Shown here piece by piece: positions 10,348 through 22,211 of a stretch of DNA of 64,000 nucleotides. Under the pieces are notes generated by a model. That model was given only the letters and a program-made list of their open reading frames with translations, was not told the DNA's origin and ran no database searches. This stretch comes from Humulus lupulus (Eukaryota > Streptophyta > Magnoliopsida > Rosales > Cannabaceae), in contig NC_084800.1 of NCBI RefSeq assembly GCF_963169125.1, positions 56,094,866 to 56,158,865 on the forward strand, read 5' to 3'. A program made the translations under genes and the position numbers. The first letter of the stretch is position 1. Each line of letters opens with the position of its first letter.

Positions 10348-13300
10348 AGATCAAGCTCTTAAGTTGAGCAAGTTCAGGCAATGCTTAAACTTGCTTATTG
10401 ACACCACCTTTGTTCCCATATCAGCTGGGTTTTCCTCAGTTCTTATTTTCTCCAATTCAATGGTTCCTTCTTCGATTTTCTCCCTGATCCAGTACAATCT
10501 AATGTCAATATGTTTGCTCTTTTCATGGTATACTGGATTCTTGCAAAAGTGGATTGAGGATTGACTATCTGAATAGATGATAGTCGAGTGCTTGATCTGT
10601 TTAAGCTCTTGCATTATTCCTTGGAGCCATACTGCTTCTTTAAACGCTTCTGTGGTGGCCATAAACTGTGCTTCTGTTGTAGATAAGGCCACTACTGATT
10701 GAAGCTGTGATTTCCAACATATGCAGCTGTTATTCATCATAAAAGAATATGCAGTAGTTGATCTCCTTGTGTCTTTGTTTGAGGCATAGTCTGCATCAAC
10801 AAAGCCTGTTAAATGCATTTCATCTTTAGTCTTCTCATAAACTAATCCATAATTCCATGTACCCTTTAGGTACCTTAACAACCATTTAAGAGCTTTCCAA
10901 TGTTCCATACCCGGGTTTGCCATAAACCTGCTCAATATACTAAGTGAGTGAACTAGATCAGGTCTAGTACTAACCATAATATACATTAAACAGCCAAGAG
11001 CCATAGCATAAGGGGCATTCTTCATTTCTTCGATGAGTTCTGTAGAGCTCGGACTTTGCTCTTTAGTGAGTGAAAATTGACCTCCTAAGGGAATTGAAGT
11101 ACTTTTAGCATCTCCCATATTGAATTTCTAAATGATTTTCTTGATATAGCTTGATTGCTTTAAACTCATCTTCCCTTCAGTCTGATTTCTCCATATCTCA
11201 ATGCCTAAAATTTTCTGAACTGGCCCGAGCTCCTTCATTTCGAATTCTTTCTTCAACTTTCCCTTTACTCCATTAATTACAGCTTGATCCTTTCCCATAA
11301 CTAGTATATCATCTACATATAGTAATAAGAATACCATAGAGACAATCCAAGGTTCTTGTAATATAGACAAGTGTCAAACATGGACCTGTTGAAACCGATT
11401 TGATGCATAACAGAGTCAAATCGTTTGTTCCATTGTCTAGGGGACTGCTTGAGTCCATATAGAGACCTTTTCAGCTTGCATACCAATTTTCTATCTTCTT
11501 GTTCCATCTCAAATCCAGGTGGTTGATGCATGTAGATTTCTTCTTCTAGAAAACCATTAAGGAAAGCAGTCTTGACATCTAGTTGCTCAATTTCCAGTTC
11601 CAGCTGTGTTGCAATTGAGAGCATTAATCGAATGGTCTTATACTTGACTACTGGGGAGAATATTTCAGTATAATCAACCCCTTCCACCTGAGTAAATCCT
11701 TTGGCAACCAACCTAGCCTTAAATCTTACTGGTTCTCCTTCATTTAAACCCTCTTTAACCTTAAAGATCCATCTGCATTGTGTAATCTTCTTGTTGGCAG
11801 GTTTGTCAACTAATTCCCAGGTGTTATTCTTCATTAATGAGTCTATCTCTTCTGTCATAGCTTGTTTCCACTGATTCCTGTATGATCCTGAGACAGCTTC
11901 TTCATAACTGTTAGGCTCGGGTATGTCACTGTGTTGAACATCAGCTAGTGCATAGGCTATTAAATCTGCTTCTGCAAATCTGGCTGGGGGATGAATATCT
12001 CTTCTTGTTCTATCTCTAGCCAGTTGGTATGATGACAGTTCAAGTATATTCTCGGATTCCTTCTGGTTTTCATGAATCACATCATGTTGATTGTTCTCAT
12101 TTTGATCTCTTGGTTCAAGTTCAGTTTCTACTACTTCTTTCTCACTTGTTTTTCCTGCAACATCAAAAGACAAACTACCTTTCTCGGCTGTTAGTTTAAG
12201 CATATCATTCTCATTAAAAATCACATTTCTAGCAATAACAGTTTTTGGTTTTCCTTGACTAGAAATGCAAATTCTATATCCCTTAGTTCCTATGGGGTAT
12301 CCGAGAAAGATTCCTTTTATTGATCTTGGTTCAAGTTTGTCATTTGATTGGTGTACATAAGCAGTACAACCAAATATTTTTAAATGATTCAGCTTAGGTG
12401 GTCTGCCATACCACATTTCATAAGGAGTTTTGAGACCAATAGATCTATTTGGACTTCTATTAACCAGATAAGTTGCAGTAGCTAGAGCTTCACCCCAGAA
12501 ATTTTTACCCAAACCCGAGCTAAATAGCATACACCTCACTTTATTCAAAAGTGTTCTATTCATTCTTTCTGCTATGCCATTTTGTTCAGGTGTTCTTACA
12601 ACAGTCCTATGTCTAGTAATTCCATTTTCTTTGCACAAATTATCAAAGTTAGTGTTAATGAACTCCAATCCATTATCAGTTCTAAGAGTTCCTATCTTAA
12701 GATCAGTTTGATTTTCAACTTGCATTTTCCATTCTTTAAATTTCTTTAAACATTCATCCTTAGTAGCTAACAAGTATGTCCATACACATCTGCTATAATC
12801 ATCAATAATGGACAGAAAATAATGCTTGCCCGAGTGTGTAGGCACCTTATAAGGCCCCCACAAATCGGCATGAACATATTCCAATATCCTTTTGGTGTTA
12901 TGTTTAGCTACTGAGAATTTTATTTTGTGTTGCTTTCCTAATACACATGCTTCACAAAATGGTAAATTACAAGTCTTTAAATTTTCGAGTATACCTTGTT
13001 TGTGCAATTCTTTCAAACCTTGTTCACTAATATGCCCGAGCCTTTGATGCCACACATTCATGTCTTGCTCTTGGCTCTTAACAAAACTGGTTTCTGTAGC
13101 TAAAACCGTTTCTCCCTGCAAAATATAAAGACCATTAGTTTTGTCTCCTTTCATGACTACTAATGAACCTTTAGTAACTCTGAGATTTCCCTTTATGGAT
13201 TTGTATCAATATCCTTCATCTTCAAGTGCACCTAAGGAAACTAAATTCCTCCTCAAGTCTGGTATATGTCGAACATTGTTGAGGATCATAATTTCACCAT

Positions 13301-13388
13301 CAAAGTTCTTTATTGCCACCCTTCCAATGCCGACAACCCTGCAAGAAAAATTGTTCCCCATTAGAACCTTGCCACCATCAATAGACTT
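10348..13388 (-). pseudogene. Copia pol: protease remainder, integrase, RT, RNase H (broken)
   Basis: Reading down the minus strand: the integrase zinc finger region (WHQRLGHIS, then CEACVLGKQ), the catalytic core with DDYSR and the downstream GIAERMNRTL, RT with ARLVAKGFTQ and LDVKTAFLNG, the RT active site YVDDILV, and RNase H around FVDADYA and VALSTTEA. Breaks: stops near 13386 and in the GY.YKS stretch near 13208, a lost base near 11355 just before YVDDIL, and a TAG before the MGDAKS block near 11128. The RT style is close to Tork/Tnt1 elements, but I am not certain of the lineage. Confidence 0.9.
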
Positions 13389-14373
13389 CTACTCAAACAA
13401 TGACTCTCGGTTTGGACACATATGGTATGTGCAGCCTGAGTCTAATATCCACTCTCTGTTAGAGTTCATTTCTGAGATTGAGAAGAGTTCTCCATCTGTG
13501 GAATAATTTTCTTGTTCCTCGGCCACTGCTACAGTCTCCTTCTTCTTGCTAAAGTGATTATTCTTTTGTTCAAATCTGTTCTCATTTTGGTTCCTAAAAG
13601 CTCCTTGTTGCTCTTTGTATTTGTGACAATATCTCTGTAAATGGCCTGGTCTACCACATAAATAACATTTTCTGGTTTCCCTTCCTCGAGATTTTGATCT
13701 TGAGTGAGAGTGATGATGAGCATTCCTTGAGTTATCATTCCTTGAGTTGTTCCTTCTTGGTGACCTGCCTCTGGCTACCAGATATGCCTCATCTTTTCTT
13801 GACTCTTTTTCAAGTTGGAGTTCAAAATCCTTAGACTTTAAAGCTCCAAGAACATCTTCAAGAGCAATTACAACTCGGCCATACTTAATGGAAGCTTTAA
13901 CCTCTTGATATGCAATCGGTAGAGACCTCAATAGGACGATTGCTTGACTTTCTGTATCAACTTTGTGACTTATGTTTGAGAGACCAACAATGATCTCATT
14001 AAACCTGTCGATGTTCTCATCTAATGACAGTGAGGGTGTCATCCGAAAACCATACAATCTTTCAAGAAGATTGATCTTGTTTGATATAGAAGGCTTCATG
14101 TACAACTCTTCCAATTTTTTTCCAAAGATCCTTAGCAGTCTTCTCAGCAATCAATTTCCTTCTGACATTGTTGGAGAGATGCATGATGATAGTATAATAT
14201 GCCATCTCCTCCATTTCAGCATTTTCCTCTGGTTTCTTATCGGCCAGAAGCTTGTCCTCTCCCAAAATCTTTGACACCTTTTGATGCACCAAAATCCCTT
14301 TAAGGCTTTCTCTCCATAGTGCAAAATCCTCAGTTCCATCAAACTTTTCCAACTCGAATTTTGCCATGATCAC
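13389..14373 (-). pseudogene. Copia gag and start of protease (frameshifted)
   Basis: Gag begins near 14373 with MAKFELEKFDG and continues into a second frame because of an extra A in an A7 run (14115-14121 on the plus strand). After the shift the gag core continues with a basic, Ser/Arg-rich region and a CCHC knuckle, CYLCGRPGHLQRYC. The protease begins as WILDSGCTYHM, with the DSG catalytic motif. A TAG then interrupts it near 13389. Without the homopolymer change the frames would join. Confidence 0.88.
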
Positions 14374-14457
14374 TTCTGTGCAACAGTAATCTTCTCAACC
14401 AGTCTTCGCAGCGGAATCTTGAAGTTCTTGATGCCAGAATCTGTGAACAAGAACCTG

Positions 14458-14472
14458 GCTTCTGGTACCAAT
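14458..14472 (-). other. Copia primer-binding site
   Basis: Next to the right LTR, the minus strand reads ATTGGTACCAGAAGCC. This is close to the TGGTATCAGAGC complement of initiator tRNA-Met used by many copia elements. Its position confirms the element's direction. Confidence 0.7.
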
Positions 14473-14960
14473 TGTAGTAAATCTGATGCCTCAAAGTCTA
14501 TCTTGAAACCTGCACAGAAGTTAATACACAACACTACACAAAACGATAATTATGAAACAAATATTAAGACTCAAAACAGAAATTTAAAATCAATACAAGA
14601 CACAGATTTATACTGGTTCAAGTCCAATAAATCAGGATGATTTATTGGCTCTAATCCAGTCTTGGAAACACCCTTTGTAATCCTTTATTGATCGAATAAA
14701 GAGGAGGCCAACACAGTCGAGTAGCTCATACAACAACACTGAAGAAATCTCTCTTCTAATCACACAAACTAAGCTTGCATATTCATCAACATATGCAGCC
14801 TATTACATAAACCCGAAACCCCTCTAAGCTTGCTCTTTCCTTAGCTCTCTCTCTTATTCACTCGATCAAGATCTCACTCTCTGTTTCTTTTAGTCTTGAA
14901 ATTATAGCTCTGTATATCTGACCTCTTTTTTTTGAACCGAGAAGCCACAATATATATAGC
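14473..14960 (-). repeat. Copia 5' LTR, first part (before gypsy insertion)
   Basis: Matches the left LTR until ATATATAGC at 14960, where the gypsy begins. The missing remainder continues at 27814. ATAGC at 14956-14960 and 27809-27813 is the gypsy target duplication. Confidence 0.93.
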
Positions 14961-15753
14961 TGTTATACCCAGATTTCGAGCCATAGTAAATATGACCTCG
15001 AAAGCTGAGTTCGCAACAAATGGTCTCGTGAGGATTAGAGTGATCTAGGATTGTAAGTCGAGCCTGCAAAGTATGATGTGTGATCTCGAGTGAGGTGATC
15101 TCGAAATGACCTCGATCTCGAAAGGTAGCTCCGAGAACACCTTCATCTTCAGGAACTTCGGAGCATGGTTCTTGAGCTCGATATCCCATCTCGAAAGAAA
15201 CGTTAGCTCGGGAGATGTCAGTGGCTCGCACAATGACATGAGACCAGAAATGCTGGAGCCTTGAAGATACGCTATAACCACCTTGAATATCTACAAGTAT
15301 AATAACTATGAGATGTAGCCCTCATTAATTGATGTAAATCCCCAAGAACTGTGGGATATTATTTAATACAATTATACGCTCCCTGATCTTTGGGGGACGT
15401 TTCCTTTAATATCTGATTATTGGCATTTAAAGCCATTTATTTTTATTCACAAAAGAGTAACTACCCAAAATATGTGGGATAGTATTCTGCACCCTTCTCT
15501 ATAAATAGAGAAGGCATGCACCATTGTAAAGGACCAAAATTCTGATCCTTAAGAGAAAACTCTGGAGAATTCTTGCTAAAGAATTGTTCAGAGATAATCT
15601 TGAGGTTAATAACAGAGACTCGTGGACTAGGCAGATTTAACTGCTGAACCACGTAAAAAATCGTGTGTTTGATTCGTTTGTTTCTTTTGGCCATTGTCTT
15701 TAATTGTTTACGTGCTCTCTTCTTTTATCTGTTGACGAAAAACGGCGTCAACA
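14961..15753 (+). repeat. Gypsy 5' LTR (793 bp)
   Basis: Starts TGTTATACCC and ends GGCGTCAACA. A TATAAATAG promoter-like motif lies near 15500, as also in the right copy. The sequence directly after it, TTTGGTGCTTTCATTGAG, is where the primer-binding site should be; I could not assign the tRNA. Confidence 0.93.
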
Positions 15754-15801
15754 GTTTGGTGCTTTCATTGAGAGCCTTAAGCATTCATCCCTGAGAGATT
15801 C

Positions 15802-18099
15802 ATGGCTGCAAACAATCAGAACACTCCTGAAGAAAATTACCCAAGGCGTCCTGGAAAACAGCCAATGGAGAACCCGGACGCTGATGAAAGGAGTGGGTCC
15901 TCCGATTCCCGGGGGCCACCTCTACAACCAAGGGATGATGACATGTACTATAATCCTGAACGTTATGTCCCTATTGTAGAATTGGAGAATCGGCAGCTGA
16001 AACAGTTGTTGGCAGAAGCCAACAAACGTAACGAGGAGTTGACTAGGATAGCCGCAGAGGCGCAGGTGGCTCAGCCCCCGCCTCTGCGCGAAGACCATGT
16101 CCCTCCTCCAAGGGACGTGCACGTTCCTCCCCGGAGGCCCCGTGGACGTCCACGAAAAAATGCTGCCACAAGGAGGCCGGCACAACCTCCAGCACCAGCA
16201 GAGCCATCTGCCCCTTCTAGGCCTCCGAGTAGTACCCGGGCTCGGGTCCCGCCTAATACACCTGCGGAAGCACCTGCAGGAACTGAGAATAACCGAGCTC
16301 CTACCGAGGCTCGGACTCAGGTTCCTGGTAGTGCACCGAACGCAACTGGCCCATCTCGGGCAAATTCTGGGCCCTCTAGGCCGAAGCAAGGACGACAACC
16401 ACCGTCACCTATACGGTTCCCTCCGTCTCCCATAAGATATCCTTCACCTCCCCGTAGAAACGCTCAACCTGTTCAAAATCAGGGTCAAGGGCGTACGGGG
16501 GATAGGCAAGGACGCAGGGAGACTTTCCGGGAGCGGAGAGGCGCACAATCTGAGAGAAGTCAGACGTCCTGGTCTCCCACTGCGGAGACAAGGCGACATA
16601 GAAAGGATTCACCACGAAATGACCGATCAATGAGTTTCACCAGTGATGAGTCCGGAGAAACTAGGTCCGTCAGTAAACACGACCGAGGTCGTAAAAATAC
16701 GGGAAGTCGCAAGGCCCATCCCGACCTGCGGAATCATCTGAATCAGAGCAGGGGGAAGGGAGATCAGACGAATCCAGACCTAAGGAATCACCTAAATGGG
16801 CGTAGAGATCCCTCACGGAGACGCGAGCCTGGGATCATAATCAATGACCGACAATTCCAGACACCGCCTGAGGACCCAGTCCAAGAAAGGATTGATCAGC
16901 TCGAAAAAGCCTTTAGGCTTTTGAAGAATGAACGAGGGAACGGTCGATATGAGGACTCTGATGAGGAGCTCGAGCCGTTTGCTCCCAATATTTCTAACAC
17001 TCAGTTTCCCCAAGGGTTCCGGATTCCTCACGTCCCAGCATTTGAGGGAAAAACTGACCCATGTAGCCACCTGAGTACATTCAACACTATCATGAGAGCT
17101 AGTAACGTGGGCTACGAGCTCAGATGCATGTTGTTTCCAACGTCGTTAGCCGGACCTGCCAAGAGTTGGTTCGAGAAGTACAAGAGACACTCGATAACCT
17201 CATGGGATCAGTTGTCTAGGGACTTCAAGAAGCAGTTCTGGGCTATGATGGGAGTCAGACCAGAGGCATCCACTTTGACTAACGTCCGACAACAGCCGGG
17301 CGAAACACTGAAAAGCTATCTAACAAGATTTAATCTTGAGGTCGCCCGAGCTCGAGATGTGGATGACAGTGGGCACCTAATGGCTATCCGAGCTGGTGTT
17401 TTGCCCGGAAGTGCCCTTTGGGATGACATGCAAGGGAAACCGGTGAGGTCGATAACCGAGTTTAACAGACGAGCGCAGAGATTTGTCAATGTAGAGGAGG
17501 CGAGGTCAACGCTCAAAGCGACCTCGCAGACTGAAACTACAACGATAAACATTAACTTCGCCTCAACCTCGGCTGACCCAGAAGCTCCACAGCCTACCTC
17601 GGAGAATCCCTCCAAGAGGAAAAAGAGCGAGGGAAATAACCCCGAGGCTGATGGAGGAAAGAAGAAAAAAGGAGAAAGGTATTTCTCCGTATATAAAGTG
17701 CACACCGAGCTCAACGAGTCTCGGGAAAACATATACCTGGCTAATGAAAACCAGGTCCCCTTCAGGCGTCCGGACCCTATGAGGAATCAAAAGTCCAAGA
17801 GGGATTCCAGCAAGTATTGTCGGTTTCATAGGGACACCGGACACACAACTGATGAGTGCCGACAGCTGAAGGACGAGATCGAAGGGTTGATCTCGAGAGG
17901 TTATTTCCGGCAGTATGTCAAAAACCAGAATACTGGACAGGCTACTGCCAGCCAGAGAGTAGCCGCGCTTCCGGCAGCACATAATAATAACTCCCGATCT
18001 CGGGATGAAGACAGGCCTCCGCCGATAGATGGAGCGGACGTGATAACCATCTCGGGAGGTCCTCATCTCACAGGAGGGGGAAGAAATGCTCAAAAGTGA
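15802..18099 (+). CDS. Tat gypsy gag protein
   Basis: A 765-residue open frame starting MAANNQNTPEEN. It has a leucine-rich predicted coiled coil (LENRQLKQLLAEANKRNEEL), then a long Pro/Arg-rich disordered region. The capsid-like retrotransposon gag domain follows at about residues 410-560 (FEGKTDPCSHL, LAGPAKSWFEKY, FKKQFWAMMG). Last comes a CX2H-type zinc knuckle, CRFHRDTGHTTDEC. The length is normal for Tat gag. It ends in TGA at 18097-18099, directly followed in the same frame by protease, so the stop is probably a mutation of a gag-pro-pol polyprotein (likely CGA to TGA). Gag itself is open. Confidence 0.9.
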   Translation: MAANNQNTPEENYPRRPGKQPMENPDADERSGSSDSRGPPLQPRDDDMYYNPERYVPIVELENRQLKQLLAEANKRNEELTRIAAEAQVAQPPPLREDHVPPPRDVHVPPRRPRGRPRKNAATRRPAQPPAPAEPSAPSRPPSSTRARVPPNTPAEAPAGTENNRAPTEARTQVPGSAPNATGPSRANSGPSRPKQGRQPPSPIRFPPSPIRYPSPPRRNAQPVQNQGQGRTGDRQGRRETFRERRGAQSERSQTSWSPTAETRRHRKDSPRNDRSMSFTSDESGETRSVSKHDRGRKNTGSRKAHPDLRNHLNQSRGKGDQTNPDLRNHLNGRRDPSRRREPGIIINDRQFQTPPEDPVQERIDQLEKAFRLLKNERGNGRYEDSDEELEPFAPNISNTQFPQGFRIPHVPAFEGKTDPCSHLSTFNTIMRASNVGYELRCMLFPTSLAGPAKSWFEKYKRHSITSWDQLSRDFKKQFWAMMGVRPEASTLTNVRQQPGETLKSYLTRFNLEVARARDVDDSGHLMAIRAGVLPGSALWDDMQGKPVRSITEFNRRAQRFVNVEEARSTLKATSQTETTTININFASTSADPEAPQPTSENPSKRKKSEGNNPEADGGKKKKGERYFSVYKVHTELNESRENIYLANENQVPFRRPDPMRNQKSKRDSSKYCRFHRDTGHTTDECRQLKDEIEGLISRGYFRQYVKNQNTGQATASQRVAALPAAHNNNSRSRDEDRPPPIDGADVITISGGPHLTGGGRNAQK

Positions 18100-21000
18100 T
18101 ATGTGAATGAGCTGAAGACAGGGGACGGGTCTCCTTATGAACCCGAACCAAGGGCACCAAAAAGCCAAAGGGTTGAAACTCAGCCTATAACCTTCACCGA
18201 GGAGGATGCCTCCCATGTCCAGTTCCCTCATCATGATCCACTTGTCATCACCCTACAGCTTGCCAACAAAAGAGTGCGCCGAGTTCTCATAGACAATGGG
18301 AGCTCAGTTAACATTCTTTATAAAGCAACACTAGAAAAAATGGGACTCTCCCTTCGCGACCTGAAGGCTTGTGCAACCACGTTGTACGGCTTTTCTGGAG
18401 AAGGAACCGCCTGTATGGGGTCCATCGAACTCCCTGTGACCTTGGGAGACTATCCAGTCTCGGTGACCAAGATGATGGAGTTCGTGGTAGTAGAGTTACC
18501 ATCTGCCTACAATGTATTGCTCGGGAGACCTGCCCTGGTCGGGCTGGGGGCAGTTTCATCTGTAAGGCATCTAGCCCTTAAGTTCCCAACTCCAAGCGGA
18601 GTCGGAACATTGAAAGGAGATCAATTGGCAGGAAGGGAGTGCTACATCATTTCCTTGAGGGGAAAGAAACAAACGAGCGCTCAAGCACTCGTTGTCATAC
18701 AGAATAAAGATGGGACAGTTTTAGAAATTGATGAGGAGATCGATCCGAGGATTGAGGAGAAGGTTGACCTCCAACCTTTGGAAGAGCTCGAAGAGGTTCA
18801 GCTCGAGGAAGCTGATCCCTCAAAGAAGGTGAAGGTCGGGAAACACCTCCAAGACGAATCAAAATAGCAATTAATTTGCTTTCTGAAGAAAAACCAGGAT
18901 GTCTTCGCGTGGTCGCACTCTGACATGGTGGGAATAAGCCCTAATGTAGCGAGCCACGCATTGAATATAGACAAAAGCTTTCCCCTGAAGCAGCAAAAGC
19001 GAAGGCAGCTGGATGAAGACAGAAAGAAAGCACTAAAGGAGGAGGTGGACAGGCTGAAAGCAAATAATTTCATAAGGGACGCTTTTTACCCGGACTGGGT
19101 GGCCAATCCAGTGTTGGTCCCGAAACCCAATGGGACGTGGAGAACGTGCATTGACTACTCAGACCTCAACAAGGCCTGCCCAAAAGACTGTTTTCCCCTG
19201 CCGAGAATTGACCAGCTCGTAGACGCCACGGCGGGGCATGGTCTGATGTCGTTCATGGATGCCTATTCTGGATATAACCAGATTCCCATGCATGCCCCCG
19301 ACCAAGAGCATACGAGCTTCATCACAGATAAAGGGCTCTACTGCTACAATGTCATGCCATTCGGACTCAAGAATGCCGGAGCCACGTACCAACGGCTCGT
19401 AAACATGATGTTCTCAGAGCAAATAGGGAACAGCATGGAAGTTTATGTTGACGACATGCTTGTAAAGTCTCAACTTAACAAGAACCATGTTGATGACCTC
19501 GAAGAGTGCTTTGGCGTGCTCAGAAAATACAACATGAAGTTGAATCCTCAGAAGTGCACTTTTGGGGTGTCTTCAGGAAAATTTCTGGGTTTCATTGTCA
19601 ATTCTCGTGGGATCGAGGCTAATCCCGACAAAATAAAGGCCCTGATCGATATGCCTTCGCCTCAGAAACATAAAGATGTCCAAAGCTTGACTGGCAGGAT
19701 GGCAGCTTTGAGCAGGTTCATCTCGAAGTCAACGGACCGCGGTCTCCCATTCTTCAACTTATTAAAAGGAAGTAAGAAGTTCGAATGGACAGGTGAGTGC
19801 GAGCTAGCCTTTCAGGAGCTCAAAAAGCACTTAGCCGAACCACCCATCCTATCGAAACCGGAGACGGGGGAAGTACTGTTCCTATACCTCTCAACTACCG
19901 AACACGCGATAAGCGCGGTGCTCGTACGAGAAGATGAGAAATTACAGAAACCCGTCTACTATATCAGTAAAAGATTACTGGGGGTAGAGTCAAGATATCC
20001 ACTGATGGAGAAGCTCGCCCTCAGTCTAATCCACTAATCTCGCAAGCTCCGCCCTTACTTTCAGGCACATCCTATCCATGTACTGACAGATCAACCATTA
20101 AGGCAAGTATTGTCTAAACCAGAGGCGTCTGGTCGACTCCTAAAGTGGGCTGTTGAGCTCGGACAGTTCGAGATCACCTACCATCCGAGAACGACCATTA
20201 AGGCACAAGCGTTGGCGGATTTCATAGTGGAGTGCACCGGTATAGCCGACGACGAGATAACAACCACGGCCCGCGAGCTGTGGAAACTTTACGTCGACGG
20301 GTCATCAAATGAAAATGGAGCGGGGGCAGGAGTTATTCTGATCACTCCTGCAGGGAGCAAATTTCACTCCGCGTTAAGGTTCGGCTTTAAAGCATCTAAT
20401 AATGAAGCTGAGTACGAGGCTTTACTTGCGGGACTGCGAATAGCAAAAGAGCTCAAGGCCAAAGCTATACATTGCTACAGCGACTCCCAGCTCGTGGTTA
20501 ATCAAATCTTGGGAGAATACCAGGCTCATGGCACAAAAATGGCAGCTTATCTGGAGAAGGCAAAGTCCGCCTTAGAGTTTTTTGAGTTTTATGCAATCGA
20601 ATAGGTTCCCCGAGAACAGAACTCAAATGCAGATGCTTTAGCTCGGCTCGCCACCTCCGCCGAAAATGAGGAACTGAATGTTATACCCGTAGAACACCTG
20701 TCAGCACCCAGTATTACTGAGCCTGACGAGGAAGATGTGTGTATGATCGAGACAGATCCGACCTGGATGAGCCCGATCGTTGAGTACCTCGAAAATGGAA
20801 TTCTTCCAAAAGATCGAAATCAGGCTCGGAAACTAATGTATCAACTTCCTCATTACACCATCCTGGACGGAAGGCTATACAGAAGAGGGTATTCCATGCC
20901 ATTGCTCAGATGTGTGACTCCCCCCGAGGCAAAGAAGATTATTGAAGAAATTCATGAAGGGTTCTGCGGAGACCATACCGGGGGGCATAGCCTATCCAAG

Positions 21001-21999
21001 AAGATTATACGCCAAGGATATTTCTGGCCAACCATTAAAACGGACTCTTTCGAGTACGTGAAAAAGTGCGACAAATGCCAGAGATTCGCCACGATACCCC
21101 GAGCTCCACCTTCCGAACTGACCATGTTGACATCCCCATGGCCTTTTGCGGTGTGGGGGATCGACCTCATAGGCTCGCTCCCAACTGGCAAAGGAGGAGT
21201 AAAGTATGCTGTGGTCGCGGTTGATTACTTCACAAAATGGATGGAGGCTGAACCATTGGCGACCATAACTTCGAAGAAGATCCAAGATTTTGTGATAAAG
21301 AACATCGTATGCCGATATGGAGTGCCAAGAAAGATTGTGTCTGACAACGGAACCCAGTTTGATTGCGACTTATTTACGAACTTTTGTAACAAGAACGGTA
21401 TAATAAAGAGTTTTTCGTCAGTAGCTCACCCTCAGGCGAATGGTCAGGTCGAAGCCGTTAATAAAACTCTCAAGAGTTCTTTGAAGAAAAAGTTGGAAGA
21501 AGCAAAGGGACGATGGCCTGAGGAATTACCTCAAGTCCTTTGGGGATATAGAACTACAGCTCGGACATCAACTGGACATACCCCATTTTCTCTAGCATAC
21601 GGCTACGAGGCAATGTTGCCCATTGAGGTCAAAATTCCAACGATTCGAACTCAGATTTACGACCAGAGCTCCAATCATACTCAGCTCGAAGAAACCCTAG
21701 ACTTGATCGAAGAAAAAAGGGAGGAGGCTTAGCTGAGAAATGCTGCTTACCAGCAACGAACCACAAGATATTTCAATAAAAGAGTTCGAGATCGAAAGTT
21801 CGGAATAGGAGATCTGGTATTGAGACGCGTATTCTTAGCAACTCGAGATCCAGCAGCAGGAGTACTCGGGCCAAACTGGGAAGGACCATACCAGATAGAA
21901 TCAGTCATCCGCCCTGGCGTATACAAACTTGCGAGATTAGATGGGAGCCTCCTACCACGAGCATGGAATGGCGAACACCTTAGACCTTATTATCAATAG
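18100..21999 (+). pseudogene. Tat gypsy pol: protease, RT, RNase H, aRNase H, integrase with nonsense codons
   Basis: All domains lie in the gag frame with no frameshift. Protease carries VLIDNGSSVNIL near 18280-18320. RT has NKACPKDCFPLPRIDQLVD, FMDAYSGYNQI and the YVDDM active site near 19445. Retroviral-type RNase H follows. The archaeal-type RNase H (LYVDGSS, NNEAEYEALL) is at 20290-20560. Integrase has an HHCC finger ending CDKCQRF and a DDE core with GIDLIGSLP and VSDNGTQF. Stops: TGA 18097 (shared with the gag end), TAG 18865, TAA 20035, TAG 20602 and TAG 21730. The genuine end is TAG 21997. Several fit CAG or CAA to stop changes, as in a methylated copy. Confidence 0.92.
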
Positions 22000-22211
22000 T
22001 ATAGGAAAAGTGTTGCCTGTAACCATGATTTTCTATCTATGTTTCTTTGTTTTTGAATGACATGTCTACTTTGTTCCGCATGGAATTTATTTTTTATTTT
22101 TGCAATCTCTCTTAAGTTAATAACCTATGGTCACACTCATAGGATATTAAGGGGGCATCATTGGTATACATACCACCAGCTTAAAAAATAAAAAGTAATA
22201 AATAAAACATG
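22000..22211 (+). other. Gypsy spacer after pol
   Basis: Non-coding spacer between the end of pol and the tandem array; nothing recognisable. Confidence 0.5.

Noticed and set aside
14902..15694. Minus-strand open frames in the gypsy 5' LTR, repeated at 26981-27749
   Set aside because: They recur because the two LTRs are identical in length and nearly in sequence; no protein family is visible and they lie in LTR regulatory DNA.
15922..16630. Minus-strand and alternative plus-strand frames inside gag
   Set aside because: Low-complexity Pro/Arg-rich gag sequence gives long open frames in other phases; the main frame has the gag domain.
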